Counted from the stretch's first letter, positions 1-5,548 are shown. The stretch: DNA of 8,676 nt from JAVZGQ01 sp039000685 (GCA_039000685.1 JAWBNW010000024.1:1-8676); one strand, 5' to 3'. Translations and numbers: made by a program. The notes: generated from the sequence alone by a model not told the origin.

Positions 1-594
1 GCTGGCTTCGCTGTTGGTAGGCTTCAAGAGATTTTGCTCATCCTAGACAAACATGGAATAGATTATCCTGTTTATTTAGATGGAATGGCAAAGAAAGCCA
101 CAACAATAATAAACCAACATAAAAGCTTGTTAAAAGAGCCTGAAAGCTTAGACAAAGCTTTGAAAAGAGTGGAGTATGTGGGCTCAGAGAGATCAAGAAA
201 AAGAGCTTTAAAGAAACCAAGCGTTATCTTGACGACAAGCGGCATGCTTACTGGCGGGCCAGCAATTTGGTATATCAAGAAGCTTTATGCTGACAGAAGG
301 TCTAGTTTGGTCTTAACAGGATGGCAGCTTGAAGACACTCCTGGCAAAATCTTGCTTGAGACCGGCAGACTAATAACAAAAGATTTAGACTTAGAAGTGA
401 AGATGTTTGTGAAGCGATTAGATTTCAGCGCACATGTTGGAAGGAGCGAGCTGTTTGAGTTCATAGAGAAGCTTAATCCTGAGAAAGTTTTTTGTATTCA
501 TGGTGATCACACTGAAGAGTTTGCTTCTGAGCTAAGGAAAAAAGGGTTTGATGCTGTTGCACCTTTAGCAAACAATAGAATTTTCAATTTATGA
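1..594 (+). CDS. beta-CASP ribonuclease, aCPSF2-like, C-terminal part (5' end outside window)
   Basis: The frame is open from base 1 and enters at AGFAVGRLQEIL, a hallmark of the beta-CASP region of metallo-beta-lactamase nucleases. The gene therefore starts upstream, and the TTG at 34 is not its start. Of the 197 residues visible, TTSGMLTGGP (near nt 232-261) is the usual beta-CASP segment, FSAH (His at 433-435) is motif B, and HGD (His at 499-501) is motif C; these His residues help bind the catalytic zinc pair. The family cuts or trims RNA and takes part in archaeal 3'-end formation and decay. The segment TGWQLEDTPGKILLETG and the C-terminus fit the KH-lacking aCPSF2 branch better than aCPSF1 or RNase J, but the metallo-beta-lactamase half is off the window, so the subtype is inferred. 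The last 6 bases overlap the end of the convergent 131-aa gene. Confidence 0.88.
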   Translation, partial: AGFAVGRLQEILLILDKHGIDYPVYLDGMAKKATTIINQHKSLLKEPESLDKALKRVEYVGSERSRKRALKKPSVILTTSGMLTGGPAIWYIKKLYADRRSSLVLTGWQLEDTPGKILLETGRLITKDLDLEVKMFVKRLDFSAHVGRSELFEFIEKLNPEKVFCIHGDHTEEFASELRKKGFDAVAPLANNRIFNL

Positions 595-984
595 GTATGC
601 ATATATTCCCATATACTTGTTTAAAGCTTCTGTAACTTCTTTCAAAGCTTCTACATATTTATTCGCTAAGTCCTTCTGATTAATTGTTTCCATAAGTTTT
701 TTAGTAAGATTTCTACCAGCTTTTGCTAAGTCAACTGGAGTAATTTCTACCACATGTTTAAGTGTATCTTTTTTTATGAGACTTTTTAAAGTATAATTTG
801 TGTTAAGGTTTGTGGGTACATAAATTTTAAATTCTTTTGGATTTACATCATTGAGACCCTTAATTGTGCAAATTTCATTAATCACCAAGGGGTTTTTTAT
901 TTCATACAAACTTTTCTCTAATTCTTTTTCTATCGTCTGACTTAAACTTTCCCCATATATTGTTCCAGTATATACCATTGCCAT
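589..984 (-). CDS. hypothetical protein, 131 aa, divergent partner of the small-gene operon
   Basis: I do not recognise this protein. It begins MAMVYTGTIYGESLSQ and has no signal peptide, membrane segment or Cys-rich motif. The first half mixes strands and helices. The second half, from about residue 84 (PVDLAKAGRNLTKKLMETI), looks mainly helical. Support for a real gene comes from a TATA-like element centred about 27 bases upstream of the ATG (leaderless arrangement), lack of a competing frame, and a neat fit between a convergent neighbour (6-base overlap) and a divergent one. A second ATG two codons on is possible. Hand counting gives about 28% GC over 601-960, lower than the neighbouring housekeeping genes appear to be, which could mean acquisition or weak constraint. 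Function unknown. Confidence 0.6.
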   Translation of the reverse strand: MAMVYTGTIYGESLSQTIEKELEKSLYEIKNPLVINEICTIKGLNDVNPKEFKIYVPTNLNTNYTLKSLIKKDTLKHVVEITPVDLAKAGRNLTKKLMETINQKDLANKYVEALKEVTEALNKYMGIYAYS

Positions 985-1003
985 ACTTTTTCTTTAGCTA
1001 TAA

Positions 1004-1016
1004 GGTATATATAAAG
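1004..1016 (-). promoter_or_regulatory. TATA-like promoter of the 131-aa gene
   Basis: On the minus strand this reads CTTTATATATACC, a good archaeal TATA box. Its centre lies about 27 bases before the ATG at 984, so transcription would begin at or next to the start codon and the mRNA would be leaderless. No Shine-Dalgarno sequence precedes this ATG, which agrees. Confidence 0.5.
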
Positions 1017-1020
1017 ATTT

Positions 1021-1041
1021 CGCTACTGTAGAATAGTAACG
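1021..1041. promoter_or_regulatory. imperfect palindrome, candidate operator 1
   Basis: CGCTACT and AGTAACG face each other across 7 bases, with one mismatch in the 7-bp arms. The site lies just upstream of, and touches, the TATA-like element of the small-gene operon, where a regulator would affect TBP/TFB binding. Its half-site (AGTA/TACT) recurs in the other palindromes of this promoter. A role as a repressor or activator site is inferred. Confidence 0.4.
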
Positions 1042-1050
1042 CTTAAATAC
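1042..1050 (+). promoter_or_regulatory. TATA-like promoter of the small-gene operon
   Basis: CTTAAATAC, preceded by AACG as a possible BRE. Its centre is about 43 bases before the ATG at 1089, which predicts a transcription start near 1071 and a leader of about 17 bases. That leader would contain the ribosome binding site at 1076-1080, unlike most other genes here, which appear leaderless. Confidence 0.4.
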
Positions 1051-1055
1051 TAGTA
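1048..1055. promoter_or_regulatory. 8-bp perfect palindrome TACTAGTA
   Basis: TACTAGTA is self-complementary and joins the same TACT and AGTA half-sites seen in the flanking palindromes. It overlaps the downstream edge of the TATA-like element. It may be part of a multi-site operator, but so short a palindrome is weak evidence by itself. Confidence 0.25.
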
Positions 1056-1059
1056 AAGA

Positions 1060-1075
1060 TATAGTAACTACTATA
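1060..1075. promoter_or_regulatory. perfect inverted repeat, candidate operator 2
   Basis: TATAGTA and TACTATA are exact reverse complements separated by AC, giving a 16-bp dyad. It covers the predicted transcription start of the small-gene operon (near 1071) and stops just before the ribosome binding site, a typical place for a repressor of the ribbon-helix-helix or winged-helix kind. The binding protein is unknown; one of the adjacent small proteins is a possible autoregulator. Confidence 0.5.
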
Positions 1076-1080
1076 AGGTG
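1076..1080 (+). promoter_or_regulatory. ribosome binding site of the 82-aa gene
   Basis: AGGTG, within AAGGTGAC, matches the archaeal anti-Shine-Dalgarno core and lies 8 bases before the ATG at 1089. It supports that start and shows that this operon is translated from a leadered mRNA. Confidence 0.6.
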
Positions 1081-1088
1081 ACAATCAA

Positions 1089-1337
1089 ATGGCAGATGGA
1101 AAAATTCATGAAATAAGAAAGATTGTGGGGAAAATTGCAGATTACATAGAAGTATTAAAAAAATATCCAGATAAGGAATTAGTTAGACGAGCTTTAGAAC
1201 TCATAAAAAGATACTGCCCTCAAAAACATAACCCAAATGGGATTAAAGAAGGGAGAATTGAAGGCGATTTGAAAAGGGCTCAAGAAATTTTAGAAAAAAT
1301 AAAAGGGTTGGGGTTGGAAGACTATGGATATCAATGA
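1089..1337 (+). CDS. hypothetical small helical protein, 82 aa, first gene of small-gene operon
   Basis: I do not recognise this protein. It is charged and almost wholly helical by eye: residues 1-24, 28-42 and 57-73 form heptad-like stretches such as IHEIRKIVGKIADYIEVLKK, split by a loop with CPQKHNPNG. It has no membrane segment and no evident catalytic motif. The start is well supported by AGGTG 8 bases upstream and by the promoter at 1042. Its 3' end overlaps the next gene by 14 bases, so the two are probably translationally coupled. The operon head position, beside a palindromic operator and opposite another small unknown gene, resembles a regulator or an antitoxin-like protein. That is only inference from layout. 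Confidence 0.65.
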   Translation: MADGKIHEIRKIVGKIADYIEVLKKYPDKELVRRALELIKRYCPQKHNPNGIKEGRIEGDLKRAQEILEKIKGLGLEDYGYQ

Positions 1338-1611
1338 AGAAATTTCATTGTGCTCTGAAAACTATGAGAAATGGAAAGCTTTAGCTCTATCTGCCCAAAA
1401 CAAGCAAGAATGTAAGAAATTCTTGGAAAAAGCTTTCTTTTGGCTCGAGCTTCAATCAGCTTTCATCACACTTTTTGCTGCCGAGCAAGCCAAGGGAAAA
1501 GATCCTGCTTTCAAGAGAAAGCTCCTTTTGGCCAAAACCAAGCTCTCAAAAAAGCTTGCTGAATATGCTGAAAATGTGTTGAATGAAATTGAAGGAAAAA
1601 TGGAGGGGTGA
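1324..1611 (+). CDS. hypothetical small helical protein, 95 aa, second gene of small-gene operon
   Basis: Not recognised. The protein is predicted all-helical by eye: residues 12-25, 27-53 (with the aromatic run FFWLEL) and 60-93, a long Lys/Leu/Ala helix (KRKLLLAKTKLSKKLAEYAE). This could be a helical bundle or a dimerisation hairpin. There is no signal peptide. The ATG lies within the last 14 bases of the 82-aa gene. Its stop shares one base with the next ATG (TGATG), so three genes are translated in tandem. The tight coupling suggests that the products act together, perhaps as a small complex. A toxin-antitoxin or accessory immunity role is possible but no diagnostic residue supports it. 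Confidence 0.65.
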   Translation: MDINEEISLCSENYEKWKALALSAQNKQECKKFLEKAFFWLELQSAFITLFAAEQAKGKDPAFKRKLLLAKTKLSKKLAEYAENVLNEIEGKMEG

Positions 1612-1763
1612 TGGTTGTGGAATATGATGTGGAAAAATTTGAAGAAGATATAGAAAAAGCGGCTAGATATGGACCAGATTATATGGCTAATCTAATTGCA
1701 AAGAAGAAAGGAAAAGTGGCTGCAAATAGTTGGTTAGATTTGTTTTATAGAAATAGATACTAA
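1611..1763 (+). CDS. hypothetical microprotein, 50 aa, third gene of small-gene operon
   Basis: ATG at 1611 to TAA at 1761-1763 encodes a 50-residue protein that starts MVVEYDVEKFEEDIEKAARY and ends LDLFYRNRY. It has an acidic helical N-terminal half, a basic KKKGK segment at residues 31-35, and an aromatic C-terminus. The start overlaps the previous stop by one base (TGATG), and GGAGGGG lies just upstream, so both coupling and a strong ribosome site favour real translation. No family is recognised. Its length is below usual gene-calling cut-offs, so it may be missing from annotations of related genomes. Confidence 0.55.
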   Translation: MVVEYDVEKFEEDIEKAARYGPDYMANLIAKKKGKVAANSWLDLFYRNRY

Positions 1764-1773
1764 AACTTATTTT
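1764..1773 (+). promoter_or_regulatory. TATA-like promoter of phosphoglycerate mutase
   Basis: AACTTATTTT is centred about 28 bases before the ATG at 1797, with no Shine-Dalgarno in between. This fits a leaderless transcript starting at the ATG. The element lies directly after the stop of the 50-aa gene, so read-through from the upstream operon is also possible. Confidence 0.35.
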
Positions 1774-1796
1774 CTTTGGCTCCCTAATTCTAATTA

Positions 1797-3050
1797 ATGC
1801 CAAGAAAGAAGAAAGTGCAAAAAAAGAGAATTAAGAAGCAAGCTAAACCAAAAACAATAAAGCTCAAAAGAAAAGTGATTTTTCTCCTGATAGATGGCAT
1901 GCCAGATTTGCCAGAACAAAAAACCCCTCTATCTTCAGCTTACAAACCAAATCTCGATTTTTTTGCAAAAAACGGGATGTGTGGGGAAATTTTACCAATA
2001 GAGAAAAAATTCTGGAATGAAACAACAAGGACAAGCGTGAGCCATTTAGCAAATTTCTCTTTGCTTGGCTATGATTTGAAGCCTGGACAAATGAAAAGGG
2101 GGCCGATAGAAGCTGTTGGCTCTGACATCCCTTACCAGCAAGGTTGGCTTGCTTTAAGATGTAATTTTGTGACTGTTGACAATGAGCTCAAGGTTTTGGA
2201 CAGAAGAGTGGGGAGAAATTCTCAAGGCTTGGACGAGATAGCAAGGTACATTAATGAACATGTGAAGCTTGAAGTTGGTCACATCTTCATGAGAACTTAT
2301 GGTCATCGAGCTGTTTTAATTTTGAAAGAAAAGCTGAGCGATAAAATAATAGACAGCGACCCTTATTTTGATTGGGAAAAGGTGAGAAAAATAGAAGCTC
2401 TTTCTCCTGAAGCTTCAAGATCAGCCCAGCTAGTTCAAGAGTTCATAGAAAAAGCAAGGCAGGTCATCGAATACCATCCTGCAAACGAGCAGAGAATAAA
2501 AAACGGTTTGCCACCAGCAAACTACATCGTCACAAGAGAAGCTGGAAACAAACTTCCAGTTATCAAAAGCTTTTTGAAAAAGCACAAAATTCCAAAAGCT
2601 GTTTGCATTGCTGAGAATGGGGTGATGAAAGGAAGTTGCATGCTTGCAGGCTTTGATGCAATAACTGTGCCAGAACTGAATTTCGAGCAAACTTTAAGGT
2701 TCATTTTCGATAACATAGAAAATGCTTTGGCTGAGTATGATTTTGTTTATGCTCACATTAAAGGTCCAGATGAGCCTGCTCATGATGGTGACTTCTTCAG
2801 GAAACAGAAAGTAATTGAAAGAATAGACGATTATTTGGGAAGATTGAAAGATTTCGATGGTATCTTGATAATAACTTCTGACCACATAACTTCTTGCAAG
2901 ACGAGAAAGCATGAATTTGGAGCAGTACCAATTCTAATTTACGGAAAAGGTAAGGATGAAGTGCAAAAGTTCGATGAGCTTTCTGTGAAGAAAGGAAAGC
3001 TTAAGCTGATAAATGGGAAGAAGCTCTGGAAGATTGTTTTTGGGAGATGA
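1797..3050 (+). CDS. apgM: 2,3-bisphosphoglycerate-independent phosphoglycerate mutase, archaeal type
   Basis: Interconverts 3-phosphoglycerate and 2-phosphoglycerate in glycolysis/gluconeogenesis, using an alkaline-phosphatase-fold domain with two metals. At 417 aa it is slightly longer than the usual 400 or so, because of a Lys/Arg-rich N-terminal tail (residues 1-26). Family landmarks are IDG (D33), LGYD (90-93), RGPIEA (101-106), LRCNF.TVD (120-128), DRRVGR (135-140), GLPPANYI (237-244), the metal-site segment GPDEPAHDGD (D325, H329), SDH (D362, H363), and KHEFGAVP (H372). S82 is the best candidate for the nucleophilic Ser, but around it the usual GSDTA is replaced by VSHLA. The ATG is fixed by an in-frame stop one codon upstream (1791-1793). 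The enolase 3' of the next gene is the following pathway step. The assignment is firm and activity is likely. Confidence 0.9.
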   Translation: MPRKKKVQKKRIKKQAKPKTIKLKRKVIFLLIDGMPDLPEQKTPLSSAYKPNLDFFAKNGMCGEILPIEKKFWNETTRTSVSHLANFSLLGYDLKPGQMKRGPIEAVGSDIPYQQGWLALRCNFVTVDNELKVLDRRVGRNSQGLDEIARYINEHVKLEVGHIFMRTYGHRAVLILKEKLSDKIIDSDPYFDWEKVRKIEALSPEASRSAQLVQEFIEKARQVIEYHPANEQRIKNGLPPANYIVTREAGNKLPVIKSFLKKHKIPKAVCIAENGVMKGSCMLAGFDAITVPELNFEQTLRFIFDNIENALAEYDFVYAHIKGPDEPAHDGDFFRKQKVIERIDDYLGRLKDFDGILIITSDHITSCKTRKHEFGAVPILIYGKGKDEVQKFDELSVKKGKLKLINGKKLWKIVFGR

Positions 3051-3051
3051 G

Positions 3052-3582
3052 ATGAAAGTCATTGGGATTTGTGGCTCACCAAGAAAGGGAAACACTGAAT
3101 TCCTTTTAAGAGAAGCACTTAAAGCTGCCGAAGAAAAAGGAGCAGAAACTGAATTAATCTTGTTGAGAGAAAAAAGAATTGAATTTTGTGATGGATGTTC
3201 TAAGTGTGAGAAAACAGGTATTTGTCATATAATAGATGATATGCAAGAAGTTTATGAAAAACTTGAAGAAGCAGACGCAATCATTTTAGGTTCACCGAAC
3301 TATTATGATAATGTTTCTGGTTTAATGAAAAATTTTATAGACAGAACTCTGGTCTATTACAGTCTAAGAGAAAATAAGATAAAAGGAAAGAAGGGAGGAA
3401 TAATTGCAGTTGGTGGAGGAAGTGCTGACGAAGCTTTTGAAAAAATGGAAGTATTCTTCTCGGCCTATGGAATAAAATTGATTGGGGGTGTAAAGGCAAT
3501 AGCAGGTTCAGCAAGTGAAATACCAAAAAACAAGAAGGCTGTGAAAGAAGTAAGAAAGCTTGGAATGAAATTGGTCGAGTAA
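3052..3582 (+). CDS. NAD(P)H-dependent FMN reductase / iron-sulfur flavoprotein-like
   Basis: A flavodoxin-fold protein of 176 aa. Its N-terminus MKVIGICGSPRKGNTEFLL holds the FMN-phosphate loop (GSPRKGNT). GSPNYYDNVSGLMKNFIDR is the second flavin contact, typical of the NADPH-dependent FMN reductase family. CDGCSKCEKTGIC forms a CX2CX2CX5C motif like the compact [4Fe-4S] site of archaeal iron-sulfur flavoproteins, so electron transfer between a cluster and FMN is likely; the partner is unknown. I chose ATG 3052 over the longer frame from 3013 because the fold begins at MKVIGICGS and the longer start would overlap the apgM end. ATG 3052 lies one base after the apgM stop, with GGGAG just upstream, so the two are probably one transcript. 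A redox role, perhaps in stress, is inference. Confidence 0.85.
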   Translation: MKVIGICGSPRKGNTEFLLREALKAAEEKGAETELILLREKRIEFCDGCSKCEKTGICHIIDDMQEVYEKLEEADAIILGSPNYYDNVSGLMKNFIDRTLVYYSLRENKIKGKKGGIIAVGGGSADEAFEKMEVFFSAYGIKLIGGVKAIAGSASEIPKNKKAVKEVRKLGMKLVE

Positions 3583-3589
3583 TTTTTTT
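3583..3589 (+). terminator. oligo-T terminator after the flavoprotein gene
   Basis: Seven T residues follow the TAA directly, in an AT-rich stretch without a stem. U-rich tracts of this kind terminate archaeal transcription. It would close the apgM-flavoprotein unit before the separate enolase promoter. Confidence 0.45.
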
Positions 3590-3621
3590 ATATATTAATT
3601 TGTCACTTTAAGAGTTATATC

Positions 3622-3631
3622 AATTTAATTT
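3622..3631 (+). promoter_or_regulatory. TATA-like promoter of the enolase gene
   Basis: AATTTAATTT is centred about 28 bases before the ATG at 3655, with no Shine-Dalgarno, again suggesting a leaderless mRNA. The region is AT-rich throughout, and GTTATAT at 3614-3620 is a possible alternative. Confidence 0.3.
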
Positions 3632-3654
3632 CTATCAAAAACAAATTCTAATTA

Positions 3655-4839
3655 ATGATAGCAAGAAGGCTTGAAATAAGGCAAATCTTTGCCACAAACT
3701 CCAAGAAAACAATTGAAGTTGAAATTGAAACAGCAAAAGGCAAAGTTAGAGCTTCTGTTCCAATAGGCACTAGCAGGGGAAAGCATGAAGTTTTTTATTT
3801 ACCAACAGAAGAAGCGATAAACAAGTTCAACTTGATAAGGAGAAGCTTCACGAATGAAGAATTCAAAGACCAAGAAGAAGTTGATGAGCTTATAAGAACA
3901 ATAGATAAGACGCCAGAGCTTAAAGAGATTGGTGGAAATTTGGCTTTAGCAATTTCTTCAGCTTTCTTGAAAGCTTTTGCTTTGAATGAAGGTTTAGAAG
4001 TTTTCGAATATTTGGCAACTTTAACTAAAAGTGAGCTAAAAATGCCTAAGCCGGTTTGCAATGTTGCCGGAGGCTGGAAAGAAAGCAGGAGCGACATCCA
4101 AGAATTCTTGCTCTTGCCTGTCCATCAAAATTCTTTCTTTGAATCAATTTCAAAGATCTCCCAAGCTTACCTTGATTTGGGTAAAGCTTTGAAGCTGGCT
4201 GATCCGACTTTTGCTTACGGTAGAAATTGGGAATCGGGCTGGGTCACCAATTTAAACTTCATCGAGCTTTTGAACATCTTGAAGAAAATAGCAAATAACT
4301 ATTTGCTGAGAATTGGTCTTGATGTCGCTGCTTCCCAGCTCTGGGACGGCAAGCAGTACTATGTTTACCTTTTCTCCAACAAAATCTTAAGCAGACTCGA
4401 GCAGCTTAAGCTCATGCAAGACCTGGCAGAAGAATATCCAATAAGCTACATAGAAGATCCTTTCGTGGAAGATGATTTTGTCTCTTTTGCAGTTCTAACT
4501 AGCAGCTTATCGAACAAGCTTATTGTTGGTGATGATTTGTTCGCGACAAACCTGAAAAGATTAAAAGATGGTATAGAACTTAAAGCAGCAAATGCAATGA
4601 TAGTCAAGCCAAGCCAAGTAGGAACGATAAGCGATGTGATAAAAGTTGTTAAACTTGCGAAAGAAAACAGGATCGTAACCGTGATGTCTCATCGATCAGG
4701 AGAAACTGAAGATGAATTAATTGCTCATTTGGCAGTTGGTTTGGGTTGCGATTATGTGAAATTCGGAATTTCTGGTGAAAGAATAAGCAAGCTGAATGAA
4801 ATGATAAGAATTGAAGAAATTCTTCAAAAAATTCAGTAA
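3655..4839 (+). CDS. eno: divergent enolase (phosphopyruvate hydratase)
   Basis: Enolase converts 2-phosphoglycerate to phosphoenolpyruvate using Mg2+. At 394 aa this one is shorter than the usual 420-435. Metal ligands align: D223 (LDVAAS), E267 (IEDPF) and D293 (GDDLFATN). The catalytic Lys K318 (VKPSQVGT), the SHRSGETED signature (345-353), K369 and the C-terminal helix KLNEMIRIEEIL are also present. Departures are marked. The N-terminal DSRGNPT motif is replaced by TNSKKT; the substrate loop reads GTSRGKHE instead of GASTGxHE; NGGxHAGN becomes AGGWKESRSD, so the loop His (yeast His159) is Lys; and GDEGGFAP becomes NWESGWVT, although E193 can align with the catalytic Glu. The ATG is fixed by an in-frame TAA at 3649-3651. 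It is probably the working enolase beside apgM, but a paralog with altered specificity cannot be excluded. Confidence 0.85.
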   Translation: MIARRLEIRQIFATNSKKTIEVEIETAKGKVRASVPIGTSRGKHEVFYLPTEEAINKFNLIRRSFTNEEFKDQEEVDELIRTIDKTPELKEIGGNLALAISSAFLKAFALNEGLEVFEYLATLTKSELKMPKPVCNVAGGWKESRSDIQEFLLLPVHQNSFFESISKISQAYLDLGKALKLADPTFAYGRNWESGWVTNLNFIELLNILKKIANNYLLRIGLDVAASQLWDGKQYYVYLFSNKILSRLEQLKLMQDLAEEYPISYIEDPFVEDDFVSFAVLTSSLSNKLIVGDDLFATNLKRLKDGIELKAANAMIVKPSQVGTISDVIKVVKLAKENRIVTVMSHRSGETEDELIAHLAVGLGCDYVKFGISGERISKLNEMIRIEEILQKIQ

Positions 4840-4857
4840 AATTTTTTATTTACTGAA
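4832..4857 (+). terminator. 9-bp stem with T-rich loop spanning the enolase stop codon
   Basis: TTCAGTAAA and TTTACTGAA are perfect reverse complements around the 8-base loop ATTTTTTA. The left arm contains the enolase stop codon (4837-4839). The run of six Ts lies in the loop instead of after the stem, so this is not a classical bacterial terminator. It may mark a 3' end or block decay. A shared transcript with the membrane-protein gene, 33 bases on, remains possible. Confidence 0.4.
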
Positions 4858-4872
4858 AGCTAAATTAGAAAG

Positions 4873-5544
4873 ATGCCAAAAAAATATTCTTACCTCAAGA
4901 GCAAGTTTAATCAACAGCTCAAGAATCACGCTGACAAGCTGAAGAAGTGGAAGTATAAGAACTTGGCAGCTTTTATTGCAAGCCTTGTTTTAGCTTACTT
5001 TGTTTTAAAATCTGATTTTGCTATCTTGATAGAAGAAAAACTTGGAAATTTTGGTTATGTTTCAGCTTTCATAGCTGGCATGATGTTTGGTTTTTCCCTG
5101 ACCGTCGCCCCGGCGACCGCTTTTCTCTACAGCCTTGGCTTTCAGTTCAATCCACTTCTTGTGGGTGCGCTCGGAGCTCTCGGTACTGTGTTGAGCGATT
5201 ACCTCATTTTCAGGTTCATAAAGGACAGGCTAATGGATGAGATAAAACTTTTGCACCAGGAAGTGAAATATTTTTTGGAACCGGCAACGAGACCAATCTC
5301 CAAAAGGCTTGTGCCGAAAGACCTTAGGTTCAGGCTTTGGCTTTGGCAAAGGGCATCTCAGTCCAAGCTCAAATGGTTTGTGCCAATGATAGCAGGGTTC
5401 ATCATAGCTTCTCCCTTACCTGATGAGTTTGGAGTTGCTTTGTTTGGAGCTGCAAAATTTGATTCAAAGAAATTCGTTCCAATAGCTTACTTGCTTAACT
5501 TCATCGGAATTTTCACCATAGCCAGGTTCGGTGGCCTGAGATGA
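4873..5544 (+). CDS. small polytopic membrane protein, possibly DedA/VTT-like
   Basis: A 223-aa integral membrane protein. Residues 1-29 are a basic, helical cytosolic tail. Hydrophobic segments lie near 30-47, 60-88, 93-116, 168-194 and 200-217, and a charged loop of about 50 residues (117-167) separates the two halves. GALGTVLSDYLIFRFI and the PLPDEFGVALFGAAKF segment recall the paired re-entrant and helical regions of DedA/VTT (SNARE-associated) proteins, which move lipids or ions, but the match is weak and the family is a guess. The start ATG is preceded by AGAAAG and no strong ribosome site. It follows enolase by 33 bases and ends 4 bases from the convergent secreted-protein gene. Substrate unknown. 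Confidence 0.75.
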   Translation: MPKKYSYLKSKFNQQLKNHADKLKKWKYKNLAAFIASLVLAYFVLKSDFAILIEEKLGNFGYVSAFIAGMMFGFSLTVAPATAFLYSLGFQFNPLLVGALGALGTVLSDYLIFRFIKDRLMDEIKLLHQEVKYFLEPATRPISKRLVPKDLRFRLWLWQRASQSKLKWFVPMIAGFIIASPLPDEFGVALFGAAKFDSKKFVPIAYLLNFIGIFTIARFGGLR

Positions 5545-5548
5545 GAAA

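Noticed and set aside
34..594. Gene start at TTG 34 for the beta-CASP protein
   Set aside because: The frame is open from base 1 and the upstream codons encode a conserved family motif (AGFAVGRLQE), so the true start is outside the window.
3013..3051. 13-residue N-terminal extension of the flavoprotein
   Set aside because: It overlaps the apgM coding end, and the conserved fold begins at MKVIGICGSP, encoded from 3052.
3795..4097. 100-aa Ser/Leu-rich minus-strand reading frame
   Set aside because: Antisense to the conserved enolase; low-complexity composition follows from the opposite strand's codons.
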